A DNA stretch of 64,000 nt from Methanobacterium_D oryzae (GCF_050433505.1 NZ_JBNPXC010000001.1:62001-126000), one strand, 5' to 3'. Counted from the first letter of the stretch, positions 8,604 to 17,416 are shown. The notes: generated by a model not told the origin, from the sequence alone. Made by a program: numbers and translations.

Positions 8604-9155
8604 TTGAAAAAAAAATTGTTTACAATTGTGCTTCTATTTTATGTAATTGTAGCTTCAGGCTGTATAAATAACGTAGAACAAACTGATAATCAAACACCAC
8701 AAGTAAAGACTAAAACATATTCAGCTAATGGGATTTCTTTTAATTATCCCTCAAACTGGCAAGAAATAAATAAAACTGGGAACTATACAATTGCGTATCT
8801 AAAAGATCCTAATGCAAAGAGCGATGATAATAAATCTGGAGCCGTAGTTGAAATTTCAAAAAAAGCATCTGATGGTATTCCTCTAAAAAGGTATTATGAA
8901 GATGTTAAGTCAGGAGCAACAAGTGTAGCTGGCTATCAATTGCTATTAGAAAGAAATATTAAAGTAGATAATGCGACTGCCTATGAATTTGTATCTAAAG
9001 CCGTGGATAAAGACATTGAGGAACAATATAGAGTTATATTACTTGAAAAGAAAGGATTTATATACATGATAGCATGTGGAACGCGTTCTCCAACATATCT
9101 CAGTGATGAAGAGGAAAATTTTGATATTATAATAAACAGTTTAAAGGTAAGATAG
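8604..9155 (+). CDS. PsbP-like lipoprotein
   Basis: Paralogue of the preceding gene: 183 residues, lipobox VASGC near residue 19, then ISFNYPSNWQEIN and a C-terminal FDIIINSLKVR. The start is TTG 8604 with GGTGGT at 8595-8600. Only about 50 bases separate the two genes, so they probably form a tandem pair on one transcript. The decayed sequences just downstream (9200-9311) match its last codons. Confidence 0.73.
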   Translation: MKKKLFTIVLLFYVIVASGCINNVEQTDNQTPQVKTKTYSANGISFNYPSNWQEINKTGNYTIAYLKDPNAKSDDNKSGAVVEISKKASDGIPLKRYYEDVKSGATSVAGYQLLLERNIKVDNATAYEFVSKAVDKDIEEQYRVILLEKKGFIYMIACGTRSPTYLSDEEENFDIIINSLKVR

Positions 9156-9199
9156 TCTTGTAATCTATCACCGGATGTCCACTGTTTTAAAAGTTAAGA

Positions 9200-9311
9200 T
9201 GAAAATTAGACATTTTAATCAATAGTTTAAAGTAGTAATTTATCTAAACTATCATATCTAACACGTTCAGAAAATTTTAATAGTATAATTAACCGTCTTA
9301 AAGTAAGATAA
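9200..9311 (+). pseudogene. Two decayed 3' ends of PsbP-like genes
   Basis: Two short stretches between intact paralogues still read as the family's C-terminus. At 9209-9235 the codons give DILINSLK followed by a stop. At 9270-9311 they give ENFNSIINRLKVR followed by TAA, compared with ENFDIIINSLKVR and stop in the intact gene upstream. The sequence before each has lost its frame. I read them as remnants of further tandem copies. Confidence 0.6.
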
Positions 9312-9432
9312 TTCATATAAATCATCATAATCTCCAGATTTAACTCCAATAAGAATAATATTAATGTAGGAAAAGAAAACCATATTAATATATTTTTTAG
9401 ATGAGGTTACATGGAATAAAAGAGGTATTCAG

Positions 9433-10125
9433 TTGAAACGTCAATTGAGAAAAGAAGAGAAAAAACAAAGGAGCCCTTTGAATAACCTATTAAAAAAAGA
9501 AGCAGTTGGTACTCCTTTGAATGGTCTCTTGAGAAAAGAAGTCTTAGCTCTTATTATTGCAGTACTATTAGCTATTTTAATACTTGTAATAACCTCATGG
9601 AGTTCAGAACCCACTACAACCCCACCTAAAAATGTAATTGTAAATAATACTTCAGAAATTAGTACAAAAATCTATTCAGCAGGCGGAATATACCTCGAAT
9701 ATCCAAGTTCATGGAAGATTACAAATGATGAAATCAGCGGAAACAACCTGCAGCTGATGATTCAAGACCCCACTTCAGCAAGCGATCCTAATAGTACTCA
9801 AGCAGCAGGTTTTACTGTACTTAAATTAGAAAAGGATCAATATCTAAGCTTAGAACAACGAAAAGAAGCTTTTATTCAAAGTTTAAAAGATTCTGGTGCA
9901 AATATAAATGTTGTATCTTCAAATAATATAACTTTAAATGGAATAAATGCCACTGAGGCCATGTATGAAGGAAAAGGGCCTAAAAATGAAGTAATACATC
10001 TTAAAGTAATATATTTTGAACAAAAAGAAAAGGACTATATATTAGCATTCCTTACAAAAGGATTGGATATAGAAAGTCAACAAACTAATTTAGATGTGAT
10101 ATTAGATAGCTTTAAATTACAATAG
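9433..10125 (+). CDS. PsbP-like protein with N-terminal membrane anchor
   Basis: A 230-residue paralogue that is anchored rather than lipidated. It has a basic cytoplasmic stretch of about 36 residues containing an internal near-repeat (NNLLKKEAVGTPLNGLLRKE). A membrane helix follows at about 37-57, then the PsbP-like domain (IYLEYPSSWKI to LDVILDSFKLQ). The start is TTG 9433 with GAGGT seven bases upstream. The intergenic region before it holds the two decayed copies. Confidence 0.72.
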   Translation: MKRQLRKEEKKQRSPLNNLLKKEAVGTPLNGLLRKEVLALIIAVLLAILILVITSWSSEPTTTPPKNVIVNNTSEISTKIYSAGGIYLEYPSSWKITNDEISGNNLQLMIQDPTSASDPNSTQAAGFTVLKLEKDQYLSLEQRKEAFIQSLKDSGANINVVSSNNITLNGINATEAMYEGKGPKNEVIHLKVIYFEQKEKDYILAFLTKGLDIESQQTNLDVILDSFKLQ

Positions 10126-10558
10126 CTTAGTTTTAAGCTATAATCTACTTTATTTTAGGAAATAAAATATTATCGTAAACTAAATTAAATTTATTTCAAT
10201 AAAACTATTCTATTTCTTAATCTAAGTTAACCATTTTAATTTAAATATTATAAATTAAATTTACATGCAAATATTTTTGTATAAAAAAGGAAAGGTTTTT
10301 AATTAGTCCAGATTATACACTATACTATATATTAATAAATATAATACATTATATTTGTTATACTATATTTGAAAGACAGAGTGAAAAACCTAACATAGCT
10401 ACTAAAAAATCTGCTTTTTATTTTAGCTGCATCATTTGATGTATAAAATGAAAAATCATATTTATACCCAGAAAGTAATATAATTATATATAAACTATTT
10501 GGGAAACTTAAGGGAATAAATAACAAAAAACAAGCAAGTAGTATATGTTATTTACTAA
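10126..10558. other. AT-rich intergenic region without a supported gene
   Basis: This stretch of over 400 bases is strongly AT-rich and contains no frame with a ribosome site and protein-like composition. A 64-codon minus-strand frame at 10332-10526 is low-complexity and hydrophobic and is not accepted as a gene. Confidence 0.6.
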
Positions 10559-10691
10559 AAATAGGTACTGATAGACCTATTTGGAGGTTAAATTTCTGTA
10601 AAAAAATTCTTTAGGTAAATAATTTTAAAACAAATTTTTAAAAAACTATCAAAACGCTCAAACACGTGTTGGGCTTCCGAAAGTCATTTCG
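10559..10691 (+). repeat. Leader hairpins before the KH gene (array A)
   Basis: Three dyads precede the KH gene. AAATAGGT/ACCTATTT with an 8-nt loop lies at 10559-10582, the perfect palindrome AACACGTGTT at 10661-10670, and CGAAA-GTCA-TTTCG at 10678-10691. A GGAGGT-like sequence at 10583-10588 follows the first hairpin but has no reading frame behind it. The last two resemble units of the hairpin arrays found elsewhere in the window. Confidence 0.5.
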
Positions 10692-10714
10692 AGTAAAAAA
10701 AAGGAGGAATATAG

Positions 10715-11212
10715 ATGGTATTGCCAGTATGCGATGTCTGTTTAAAAAGTGGAATGTTATGTCAAGGGTGTGAAAATAAATTAAAAAGTGGTGAAATCAC
10801 CCAGTTGGATTTAGACATAGCAAAATTACTTTATAAACTTGGCGAGGGAAAAATAGGCTTTAAAAAGACTATTGAAATTGATAACGTCGTCATAATAGTA
10901 ACAGAAAAGGATCAGGTTGGTAAACTTATAGGTAAAAGCGGGAAAATCGTAAGAGCAATATCAAAGAAAATTGGAAAGAAAGTAAGAGTTATGGGAGAAG
11001 GTTCTGACTTTAAAGAAATTGCAAATGACATAATAGCCCCTGCAAGAATTTCAGGAATTAATATAGTTTATGGAAGAGATGGGGAAGAAAAATACAAAAT
11101 AAGAGTCATGAAAGAAGATGCAAGAAAACTTCCTGCAAGATTAGATGTATTAAATGATATAATGGACCAATTATCATCTGAAAAAACAGTAATTGTTATT
11201 GATGACCTCTAA
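10715..11212 (+). CDS. NusA-like KH-domain RNA-binding protein with Cys4 knuckle
   Basis: A 165-residue protein. The N-terminus has two C-x2-C pairs (CDVC and CQGC, residues 6-19) that look like a zinc knuckle. A KH domain follows with the GxxG loop in KLIGKSGKIVRAISKKIGKK (about 70-90). A second, more diverged KH-like segment fills the rest. This arrangement matches archaeal proteins annotated as NusA-like or KH transcription factors. GGAGGAATATAG precedes ATG. It is flanked on both sides by hairpin arrays, one touching its stop codon. An RNA-binding role is strong; a role in transcription elongation or termination is inferred. Confidence 0.75.
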   Translation: MVLPVCDVCLKSGMLCQGCENKLKSGEITQLDLDIAKLLYKLGEGKIGFKKTIEIDNVVIIVTEKDQVGKLIGKSGKIVRAISKKIGKKVRVMGEGSDFKEIANDIIAPARISGINIVYGRDGEEKYKIRVMKEDARKLPARLDVLNDIMDQLSSEKTVIVIDDL

Positions 11213-11282
11213 AATCTTTGATTTTAGTGGTTCGAAAAATGCCAAGCATTTTTCTCAACCTCCAAAAATAAAATATTTTTGG
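11211..11282. repeat. Array of three short perfect hairpins (array B)
   Basis: Starting inside the KH stop codon there are three consecutive perfect hairpins, each with a 3-nt loop. They are AAAATC-TTT-GATTTT (11211-11225), GAAAAATGC-CAA-GCATTTTTC (11234-11254) and CCAAAAATA-AAA-TATTTTTGG (11262-11282). Gaps are 8 and 7 nt. GGTT and AACC flanking the second unit extend its pairing. The arm sequences differ between units, so this is a shared architecture rather than a tandem repeat. Confidence 0.75.
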
Positions 11283-11336
11283 GTTCCAACCTTTAATCTA
11301 CTTTTTTAACGATTTTTCTCACTAGAGGCAATTAAA

Positions 11337-12485
11337 ATGGAAATTGTGCTTTGTGTTACGGGAAGTATAGCTGCAACAGAATCCATTAAACTTGCAAGAG
11401 AGCTTGCAAGAAATGGAATAACCGTGAAATGTTTTATGAGTGATGGAGCATGCGAAATTATCCATCCTTACACTATGGAATTTGCAACAGGCCAGAGTGT
11501 TGTAACTAAAATCACAGGCAATATTGAGCATGTTAAATATGCAAATGCCGACTTAATACTTGTTGCGCCTGCTACAGCAAATGTAATCAGCAAATTTGTA
11601 GGTAAAATTGCAGATAATCCTATTAACACCCTTTTAATTACTGCTTTTGGTTATAAAACCCCTATTTTAATGGTTCCATCCATGCACAATTCCATGTATA
11701 AAGCCGTTAAGGAAAACATTGAAACCCTTAAAGGTGAAGGAATTAAATTTGTAAAGCCTAAAATTGAAGAAAAGAAGGCTAAATTCCCAGATATTAATGA
11801 TATTGTTCTACATACCTTAAGAAAATTAGGTAACAAAGAACTTGAGGGTAAAAAAGTTCTTGTTAGTGCCGGGGCAACATATGAGAAGATTGATGAAGTT
11901 AGAGGCATTACAAACAGAAGCTCCGGCAAAATGGGTGTTGAAATTGCAAAAGAGGCATTTATTAGAGGTGCTGATGTTACTTTAATTATAGGTAAAATGA
12001 CTGCAAATGTCCCAAAAGTTTTTAATGTCATTGATGTAGAATCTGTTAGTGATATGCGTGATGCAGTACTTGAACAGGTTAAAAATCACTATATATTTAT
12101 TTCTGCTGCTGCTGTTTCTGATTTTATCCCTAAAATAGAAATGGGAAAAAATAAAATTTCATCAAGTGAAGATATTACTTTAAAACTTGAAAGAGCACCG
12201 AAAATAATAGGTGAAGTAAAAAAAATAAATCCTGAAATTTTCCTTGTTGGATTTAAAGCTGAATATGATCTTTCACGAGAAGAATTAATTGAATCAGCAA
12301 TGAAGAGAATTAAAGAGCATAATATTGACCTCATGGTTGCAAATGATGTTGCAATTGAAGGCGCGGGTTTTGGCGAAGATCAAAATCAAGTTATTTTAAT
12401 TGACAATGAAGTAATTGATGTTCCTTTGAGTTCTAAAAAGGAAGTTGCAAGTAATATTATTAATAGAATTGTTCAGAAATCTTAA
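11337..12485 (+). CDS. coaBC: Bifunctional phosphopantothenoylcysteine decarboxylase / phosphopantothenate-cysteine ligase
   Basis: Two consecutive steps of coenzyme A synthesis in one 382-residue protein. The N-terminal CoaC flavodoxin-like domain (about 1-170) shows the VTGSIAATESIKLAREL opening and VPSMHNSMY. The C-terminal CoaB domain (about 175-380) begins VLVSAGATYEKIDEVRGITN with the NRSSGKMG signature and continues with ISAAAVSDFIP. Archaeal CoaB uses CTP or ATP; the nucleotide cannot be told here. GAGG lies about eight bases before ATG. Length is typical and the gene is intact. Confidence 0.93.
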   Translation: MEIVLCVTGSIAATESIKLARELARNGITVKCFMSDGACEIIHPYTMEFATGQSVVTKITGNIEHVKYANADLILVAPATANVISKFVGKIADNPINTLLITAFGYKTPILMVPSMHNSMYKAVKENIETLKGEGIKFVKPKIEEKKAKFPDINDIVLHTLRKLGNKELEGKKVLVSAGATYEKIDEVRGITNRSSGKMGVEIAKEAFIRGADVTLIIGKMTANVPKVFNVIDVESVSDMRDAVLEQVKNHYIFISAAAVSDFIPKIEMGKNKISSSEDITLKLERAPKIIGEVKKINPEIFLVGFKAEYDLSREELIESAMKRIKEHNIDLMVANDVAIEGAGFGEDQNQVILIDNEVIDVPLSSKKEVASNIINRIVQKS

Positions 12486-12696
12486 TTTGTCTTTATTTAT
12501 ATAATTAGTTATTTTTTCCAGATTTTTATTTTAATAATTGTTCATTTTGCATTTAACTACTTATTAAATCTTATTTTATACTTCGCGATACTAAAATAAG
12601 ATTAAAATAGAAAGTATTAAATATTACTTATTTAATACTCAAATCCAAGATAATAATTTAATAATAAAGGTTTATTATTGATAAGGGGAGTATCTT

Positions 12697-13620
12697 TTGA
12701 AGAAAATAACATCTGTAATTATTTTAATTTTAGTTGTTGGATTAGCATTTGTTGGATGGTTTGTATATGCCAATAATCAAGAATCACAGAAGATTGAAAG
12801 TACAGGAGGATCATTTGAAAATCAGTGGGTTAAATTTAATTATCCTCCAGATTTAACTATTGGGGATGCATCTACAAATGATCATGTCGATATAACTATT
12901 TACAATGGAACTAAGGAAATAGGTTCAATTAATGATTATAATAGCAACATTGATGAGATGGGAACTTCATCTAAGACCAAAATAACTATGATTAATGGAA
13001 GAGACGCATTAGTAGGTTATGTGGGATCAGTTAATTTTAATCTATTAGAAACATCTGCATTTGTCGCTTTAACTGATAATAGCATACTAGAAATAGAGAT
13101 CTTCTCAAGTAATAAACCAATTTTTGATAAGATAATGAACACAATAGTAATTAAAAAAGGCAAAATAAACACTACAAAAACTTATTCTAATCATGGAATT
13201 ATTTTCAATTATCCTGCAAAGTGGGGTGTTGAGGATTATTCAAACGAAGATAATATAATTGGTAATTTAAGCAGTGATTCTTTAATTGTTGTTGGTGATG
13301 AAGACGGTACACAGATACAAATTCAAATAATGCCTACATCTGAAAAATCAGATCAAGAAGCAATAAAAGAAACGCAAAGCTCCATGAATGTGGATGGGAC
13401 TAAAATATCAAATATTACATTAAAAATAGACAATAATATGGCTTATGGAGGAATATATAGAGTTAATGATCTTGATTCCGATGAAATAATCAGAACTGAA
13501 GAATTAAGCTTTGTAAAGAACGGGAAAGTATACGACTTAATTATTCAGGCTCCAAATAGCAAATTTGATAAAGAAAAAGCAAATTTTGACATGATTTTAA
13601 AAACTTTTAAAATTCATTAA
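12697..13620 (+). CDS. Membrane-anchored protein with two PsbP-like domains
   Basis: A 307-residue protein: one N-terminal membrane helix (about 5-25), then two related PsbP-like units. The first runs from WVKFNYPPDL to FDKIMNTIVI, and the second from IIFNYPAKWG to FDMILKTFKIH. The internal duplication mirrors the gene duplication nearby. The start is TTG 12697 behind GGGGAG. It is separated from the other paralogues by the KH and coaBC genes, so the family spread beyond a single tandem array. The 119-codon membrane gene follows 32 bases later. Confidence 0.72.
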   Translation: MKKITSVIILILVVGLAFVGWFVYANNQESQKIESTGGSFENQWVKFNYPPDLTIGDASTNDHVDITIYNGTKEIGSINDYNSNIDEMGTSSKTKITMINGRDALVGYVGSVNFNLLETSAFVALTDNSILEIEIFSSNKPIFDKIMNTIVIKKGKINTTKTYSNHGIIFNYPAKWGVEDYSNEDNIIGNLSSDSLIVVGDEDGTQIQIQIMPTSEKSDQEAIKETQSSMNVDGTKISNITLKIDNNMAYGGIYRVNDLDSDEIIRTEELSFVKNGKVYDLIIQAPNSKFDKEKANFDMILKTFKIH

Positions 13621-13652
13621 CTTATTTTTTAATAAAAGAGAGATGGATTTAA

Positions 13653-14012
13653 ATGAAATTAGATGAAAATAAAATAAAATCTGGAATACTGGCCATAATA
13701 TCTATTTTGGTTTTAATACAGACTATTTTTTCATATTTGAATACCTCAAATACGTTCTATATTCCAATAATAGTCGCATTCTTAATAGTTATTATAAGCA
13801 TATTATTCGAGCTAACTGGATATTACAATAAAACTATTTATATGTTGTTACTGGCCTTAAGTTTAGCAGTAATGTGGCTATTAGCTTTATTTTACTTTAA
13901 ATTTAGTGGATTTCTTGATTATATTGGGATGGTGTTTGTTACATTGGTTGTTATGTTATCAGTTCCGTTTATACTTAAAAAATGGGAAAAATCCAAATTT
14001 TCATTAAAGTGA
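13653..14012 (+). CDS. Small four-helix membrane protein, unknown function
   Basis: 119 residues with four predicted membrane segments (about 12-28, 35-53, 60-78 and 87-107) and a basic C-terminal tail. No known motif is recognised. A GAGATGG site precedes ATG 13653. The short gap to the two-domain PsbP-like gene suggests co-transcription and perhaps a shared envelope role, which is inference. It converges with the flpA block on the other strand. Confidence 0.6.
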   Translation: MKLDENKIKSGILAIISILVLIQTIFSYLNTSNTFYIPIIVAFLIVIISILFELTGYYNKTIYMLLLALSLAVMWLLALFYFKFSGFLDYIGMVFVTLVVMLSVPFILKKWEKSKFSLK

Positions 14013-14116
14013 TAGTTGTTTATATTTTTAATCATGAAAAGATACAGTGATATTACTTTTTAAGCTTTTAGAACCATAATTAGGACATATTTTAACTTTA
14101 ATCATATAATTAATCC

Positions 14117-14782
14117 TTAAAAACTAAATTCACAAATAAAAGCCATGTGATCCTTCTCATAAGGCTTAAGCTTCACTTTCTCAACCACTTTAAATCCATG
14201 TGTCTTCAATTTTGACTCTTCTTCCTTGAAAATCTTTTTTGGAGCTTTAGTTACATCGATACTCCTTGCTTTTAGCATTAAAATTCCAATTCCATTCTCT
14301 TTTAGATATAATCGCATATTATCCATAAAAAGCTCTGATTGATTGGGCTGCGCCACATCAGAATATACAATATCCACCTTTTGAACTAAATTCATGTAAT
14401 TTTTTGGCTTTGTAGCATCATCAAGAATTGGAATCATGTTTTTTCGTTCATTACAAACATCCATGAGATTTCGCATCATTCTGGGTGAAAATTCCACACA
14501 GTAAATCAAACCATTCTTTGAAATATCTGAAATATGGGAAGGTGTTGTTCCGGCTGATGCTCCTAAATAAAGCACCTTAGAGTCTTCTTCAAATGGAAAT
14601 GTTTCGAAGCCATTTAAAATTGCGGCGGAAAGCTTTGATCTTCTTGGATCCCAAATTCTATATTCCTTACCTTCAATTTCAACTAATCTTTCTCCATAAA
14701 CTTTAGTTCCTTGATTTAGATTTTCAGTGGCTACATGGCCTTCTATTTCATAGACTCCATTAAATTTTTGTGTGATTTCCAT
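14117..14782 (-). CDS. flpA: Fibrillarin-like rRNA/tRNA 2'-O-methyltransferase
   Basis: The catalytic subunit of archaeal box C/D sRNPs, which methylates riboses in rRNA and tRNA guided by C/D sRNAs. It has 221 residues and the SAM-binding Rossmann fold. The core is seen as KVLYLGASAGTTPSHISD (about 65-84), with the acidic CVEFSPR strand end, DDATKP, and DIVYSDVAQPNQ. The conserved lysine-rich catalytic surface is present. It lies downstream of nop5 with one small gene between; the trio looks like one transcript. Confidence 0.93.
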   Translation of the reverse strand: MEITQKFNGVYEIEGHVATENLNQGTKVYGERLVEIEGKEYRIWDPRRSKLSAAILNGFETFPFEEDSKVLYLGASAGTTPSHISDISKNGLIYCVEFSPRMMRNLMDVCNERKNMIPILDDATKPKNYMNLVQKVDIVYSDVAQPNQSELFMDNMRLYLKENGIGILMLKARSIDVTKAPKKIFKEEESKLKTHGFKVVEKVKLKPYEKDHMAFICEFSF

Positions 14783-14812
14783 TATTATTTCTCCAAAATC
14801 GTAATTATATAA

Positions 14813-15157
14813 CTATTTTTCATTTTCATCATCTTTCATGATGCATCTGTCCTCTAAACTCTGCATAGATTCCAGAATTTCCTCTCTTATTCTGTGAACA
14901 TTTTCTATGGAGTCAAGGAGTTCCAATCTTGTACCGTGAACTGAAGACCTTATTGCTTCTGCTTCTGTTTCAATATTGGCCATTAAATTCTCTGTTTTTT
15001 CATGCTGCAAGTCCATCATACTACGCATTTGATTAAAATTATTTTTCAGCCGCTCTTCAGTTCTTTTAGAAAATCTTATTGCAACTATAGCTAAAACTGA
15101 TGCTATAAAGCTTGAAATAATTGATAGAACATATAAAGGCAGTAAAATATCCCCCAT
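14813..15157 (-). CDS. Small membrane-anchored coiled-coil protein between nop5 and flpA
   Basis: 114 residues: an N-terminal membrane helix (about 5-27), then a long charged helix with heptad-like spacing, for example RFSKRTEERLKNNFNQMRSM, predicted as a coiled coil up to the C-terminus. No family is recognised. It sits 10 bases after nop5 and 30 before flpA on the same strand. Its position inside a nucleolar-type sRNP operon is unexpected for a membrane protein. Confidence 0.6.
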   Translation of the reverse strand: MGDILLPLYVLSIISSFIASVLAIVAIRFSKRTEERLKNNFNQMRSMMDLQHEKTENLMANIETEAEAIRSSVHGTRLELLDSIENVHRIREEILESMQSLEDRCIMKDDENEK

Positions 15158-15167
15158 AAAACTCCCC

Positions 15168-16379
15168 CTAATAATAATCTTTAAGCTTTTTTTTATATTT
15201 ATCTCGCTTTTTCTTCTTTTTCTTACTTTTTCCCTTTTTATCTTCTTTTTTAGATTTACTGGCTCTTGGAGGGAATGGATATTCCTTTTTAATTTCTTCT
15301 AATCTCTTTTCAAATTCTTCTTTAATTTTAGGATCAAATTCACCAGAATAAACATCTTTTCGGACTGCAAGAGAGATTTTAGCTGCTAATGCCCTTGCAA
15401 TTTTACCTTTAAGCCACCATTTAGCACTTCTAATTTCTGGATATTGATATATTAATCCGTGCTTTGGAGGTCTTTCGCCTGTTTTTAAATGTCTAAAAAG
15501 GGCTTTCTCTGCCCCTATAATTTGAACAGTGCTTGAGGAGAGTAAGGATAATCTTTGAATGCTTCCAATGTGGGCTATTAATTTTGCTCCAAGTAAAGGG
15601 CCAATTAAATCACTTAAATTCGGGGCAATTTCCTTCATTTTTTCTTCAATATAACTGTTGATTGATTTTTTTGTTTCTTGAAGTGATTTTACTGAACCCG
15701 CAAAATTTTGGAGTATTTCAAGATCATTTCCTTCAATTTCAGCTCCTGTACTTTGATCAGTTGTATTCAGTTCATCAAGAAGTCCGCTTCCAATAATAGA
15801 ATTTTTATCACCATATTCTGAAACGAGTTTTACATATTTTTCCTGATTTTTCAGTTTACTTAATTCTGGAAAATGGATCATGTGCCATTCCCTTAATCTC
15901 TCAATTAATTTACCGATAGATTCATCAATTTCATCGATTGAATTTATAGCTTGAATAAGGTACTTATCTTCGGCTTTTGATGCTTCTTTAAGTTTATAAT
16001 TTGTTATTTCTAAAGAAATATTATGTAAAATTTCATTTAATTCGTTTTCTGAGGAGATAAATCCTGTTTCTTTTAAAACATCAGTCATATTTGACCTTAA
16101 AAATTCACCTGCAGCATTTGGAGTTTCAAATTCAAATTTAGATGCTCCTTTCAGGCTTTTATAATTTGAAATATGTTTATTTGTTTCTATTATGATTGAA
16201 CTACATTTTTTTACATTTCTTTTGAGGATAATCTCTTCTTCGGGGACTAAATTCCCTTTATGCTCTTCATAAATTCTTTCTGGGAGATTTCCTTTTGGGA
16301 AAAGTTCATAATCCATAAGGTTAAAATCTTCATCAAATATAATAAAACCAGCGAAACAATTTGTAAGATAACATTTCAT
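15168..16379 (-). CDS. nop5: Nop5/Nop56-family C/D sRNP scaffold protein
   Basis: A scaffold linking fibrillarin and L7Ae on C/D guide RNAs. It is 403 residues long. The N-terminal domain binds fibrillarin, a long central coiled coil follows (about 150-235), and the Nop domain carries the signature GPLLGAKLIAHIGSIQRLS and GAEKALFRHLKTG (about 262-306). The C-terminus is an extremely lysine-rich tail (about 375-403), as in many archaeal homologues. It is the first gene of the nop5, coiled-coil, flpA set. Confidence 0.92.
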   Translation of the reverse strand: MKCYLTNCFAGFIIFDEDFNLMDYELFPKGNLPERIYEEHKGNLVPEEEIILKRNVKKCSSIIIETNKHISNYKSLKGASKFEFETPNAAGEFLRSNMTDVLKETGFISSENELNEILHNISLEITNYKLKEASKAEDKYLIQAINSIDEIDESIGKLIERLREWHMIHFPELSKLKNQEKYVKLVSEYGDKNSIIGSGLLDELNTTDQSTGAEIEGNDLEILQNFAGSVKSLQETKKSINSYIEEKMKEIAPNLSDLIGPLLGAKLIAHIGSIQRLSLLSSSTVQIIGAEKALFRHLKTGERPPKHGLIYQYPEIRSAKWWLKGKIARALAAKISLAVRKDVYSGEFDPKIKEEFEKRLEEIKKEYPFPPRASKSKKEDKKGKSKKKKKKRDKYKKKLKDYY

Positions 16380-16420
16380 AAAATTAATGTGTAATTATAA
16401 GACTTTAAAGTTTTTTTACT

Positions 16421-16520
16421 AGGTGTCATAATGTTAGAAATTGAACTCAACCTTTAAAAAAGGTTGATCAAAAGCATAAAATTAAAATGATTATAAATTT
16501 AGGTGTCATAATGTTAGAAA
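16421..16520 (+). repeat. Duplicated pyrD start region bracketing a hairpin
   Basis: The 20 bases aggtgtcataatgttagaaa occur at 16421-16440 and again at 16501-16520; homology continues five more bases with one mismatch. The second copy is the pyrD ribosome site and start. Between them lies a perfect hairpin (TCAACCTTT-AAA-AAAGGTTGA, 16447-16467). The first copy encodes an eight-codon frame (MLEIELNL, then TAA at about 16455) that would be translated ahead of pyrD. It looks like an insertion with target duplication, or a local tandem duplication. Confidence 0.75.
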
Positions 16521-17416
16521 CTGAAATATGTAACATTAAAATGAAAAATCCCACCATGCTTGCAGCCGGTATACTTGGAAGTACTGCATCTTCACTTAAC
16601 TGGGTATCAAGAAATGGTGCTGGAGCTGTAGTTACTAAATCGTTTGGATCAGATCCAAATAAAGGCTACAAAAATCCTACAACTGTTGAAGTAACTGGCG
16701 GAGTTATTAATGCCATAGGACTTTCTAATCCCGGAGTAGATACATTTATAGGAGAACTTGAGAGAATTGAAAAATTAACTCCTACTATTGCTTCTATTTA
16801 TGGATCATCAAGTGATGAATTTTCACAAATTGCATCAAAAATTGAAAATTTAGTTGATGCCTTGGAGCTAAATGTTTCTTGTCCTCATGCACAGAAAGGA
16901 TGTGGAGCGTCTATTGGCGAAGATCCCCAATTTACTGGTGAAATTGTAAAATCTGTTAAAAAAGCTGTTGATATTCCTGTAATTGTTAAATTAACTCCAA
17001 ACGTTACTGATATTGTTGAAATTGCATTGAGTGCTGAAAAAGCAGGTTCTGATGCTTTAACTTTGATTAATTCTGTTGGACCTGGAATGAAAATTGATAT
17101 AGAAACTGCAAATCCAATTCTTTCCAATAAATTTGGAGGATTATCAGGCCCTGCAATTAAACCCATTGCACTTAGATGTGTTTATGATGTATATGATACA
17201 GTGGAAATTCCAATAATGGGGGTTGGTGGTATTGCAGATTACAAAGATGCTATAGAATTTATATATGCTGGTGCAAAATGTATTCAAATCGGTACCGCAA
17301 TTATGTATAAAGGACCTCAAATTTTTAAAGAAGTTAACGATGGAATTAAAAAATTCATGAATGATAAAAAGTATGGATCCATAGACGAAATGATTGGAAT
17401 TGCCCATAAAAATTAA
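16511..17416 (+). CDS. pyrD: Dihydroorotate dehydrogenase catalytic subunit
   Basis: Class 1B enzyme that oxidises dihydroorotate to orotate in pyrimidine synthesis and passes electrons to PyrK. About 301 residues from ATG 16511. FMN and substrate motifs are visible as LELNVSCPHAQKGCG (the active-site region, with the catalytic cysteine in this segment) and GVGGIADYKDAIEFIYAGA near the C-terminus. The start is chosen because AGGTG lies five bases upstream. An in-frame ATG at 16487 lies between the two duplicated copies and has no ribosome site. pyrK follows after 55 bases. Confidence 0.92.
   Translation: MLETEICNIKMKNPTMLAAGILGSTASSLNWVSRNGAGAVVTKSFGSDPNKGYKNPTTVEVTGGVINAIGLSNPGVDTFIGELERIEKLTPTIASIYGSSSDEFSQIASKIENLVDALELNVSCPHAQKGCGASIGEDPQFTGEIVKSVKKAVDIPVIVKLTPNVTDIVEIALSAEKAGSDALTLINSVGPGMKIDIETANPILSNKFGGLSGPAIKPIALRCVYDVYDTVEIPIMGVGGIADYKDAIEFIYAGAKCIQIGTAIMYKGPQIFKEVNDGIKKFMNDKKYGSIDEMIGIAHKN

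Noticed and set aside
10332..10526. 64-codon minus-strand frame between the PsbP-like and KH genes
   Set aside because: Composition follows AT richness, with no ribosome site and no recognisable motif.
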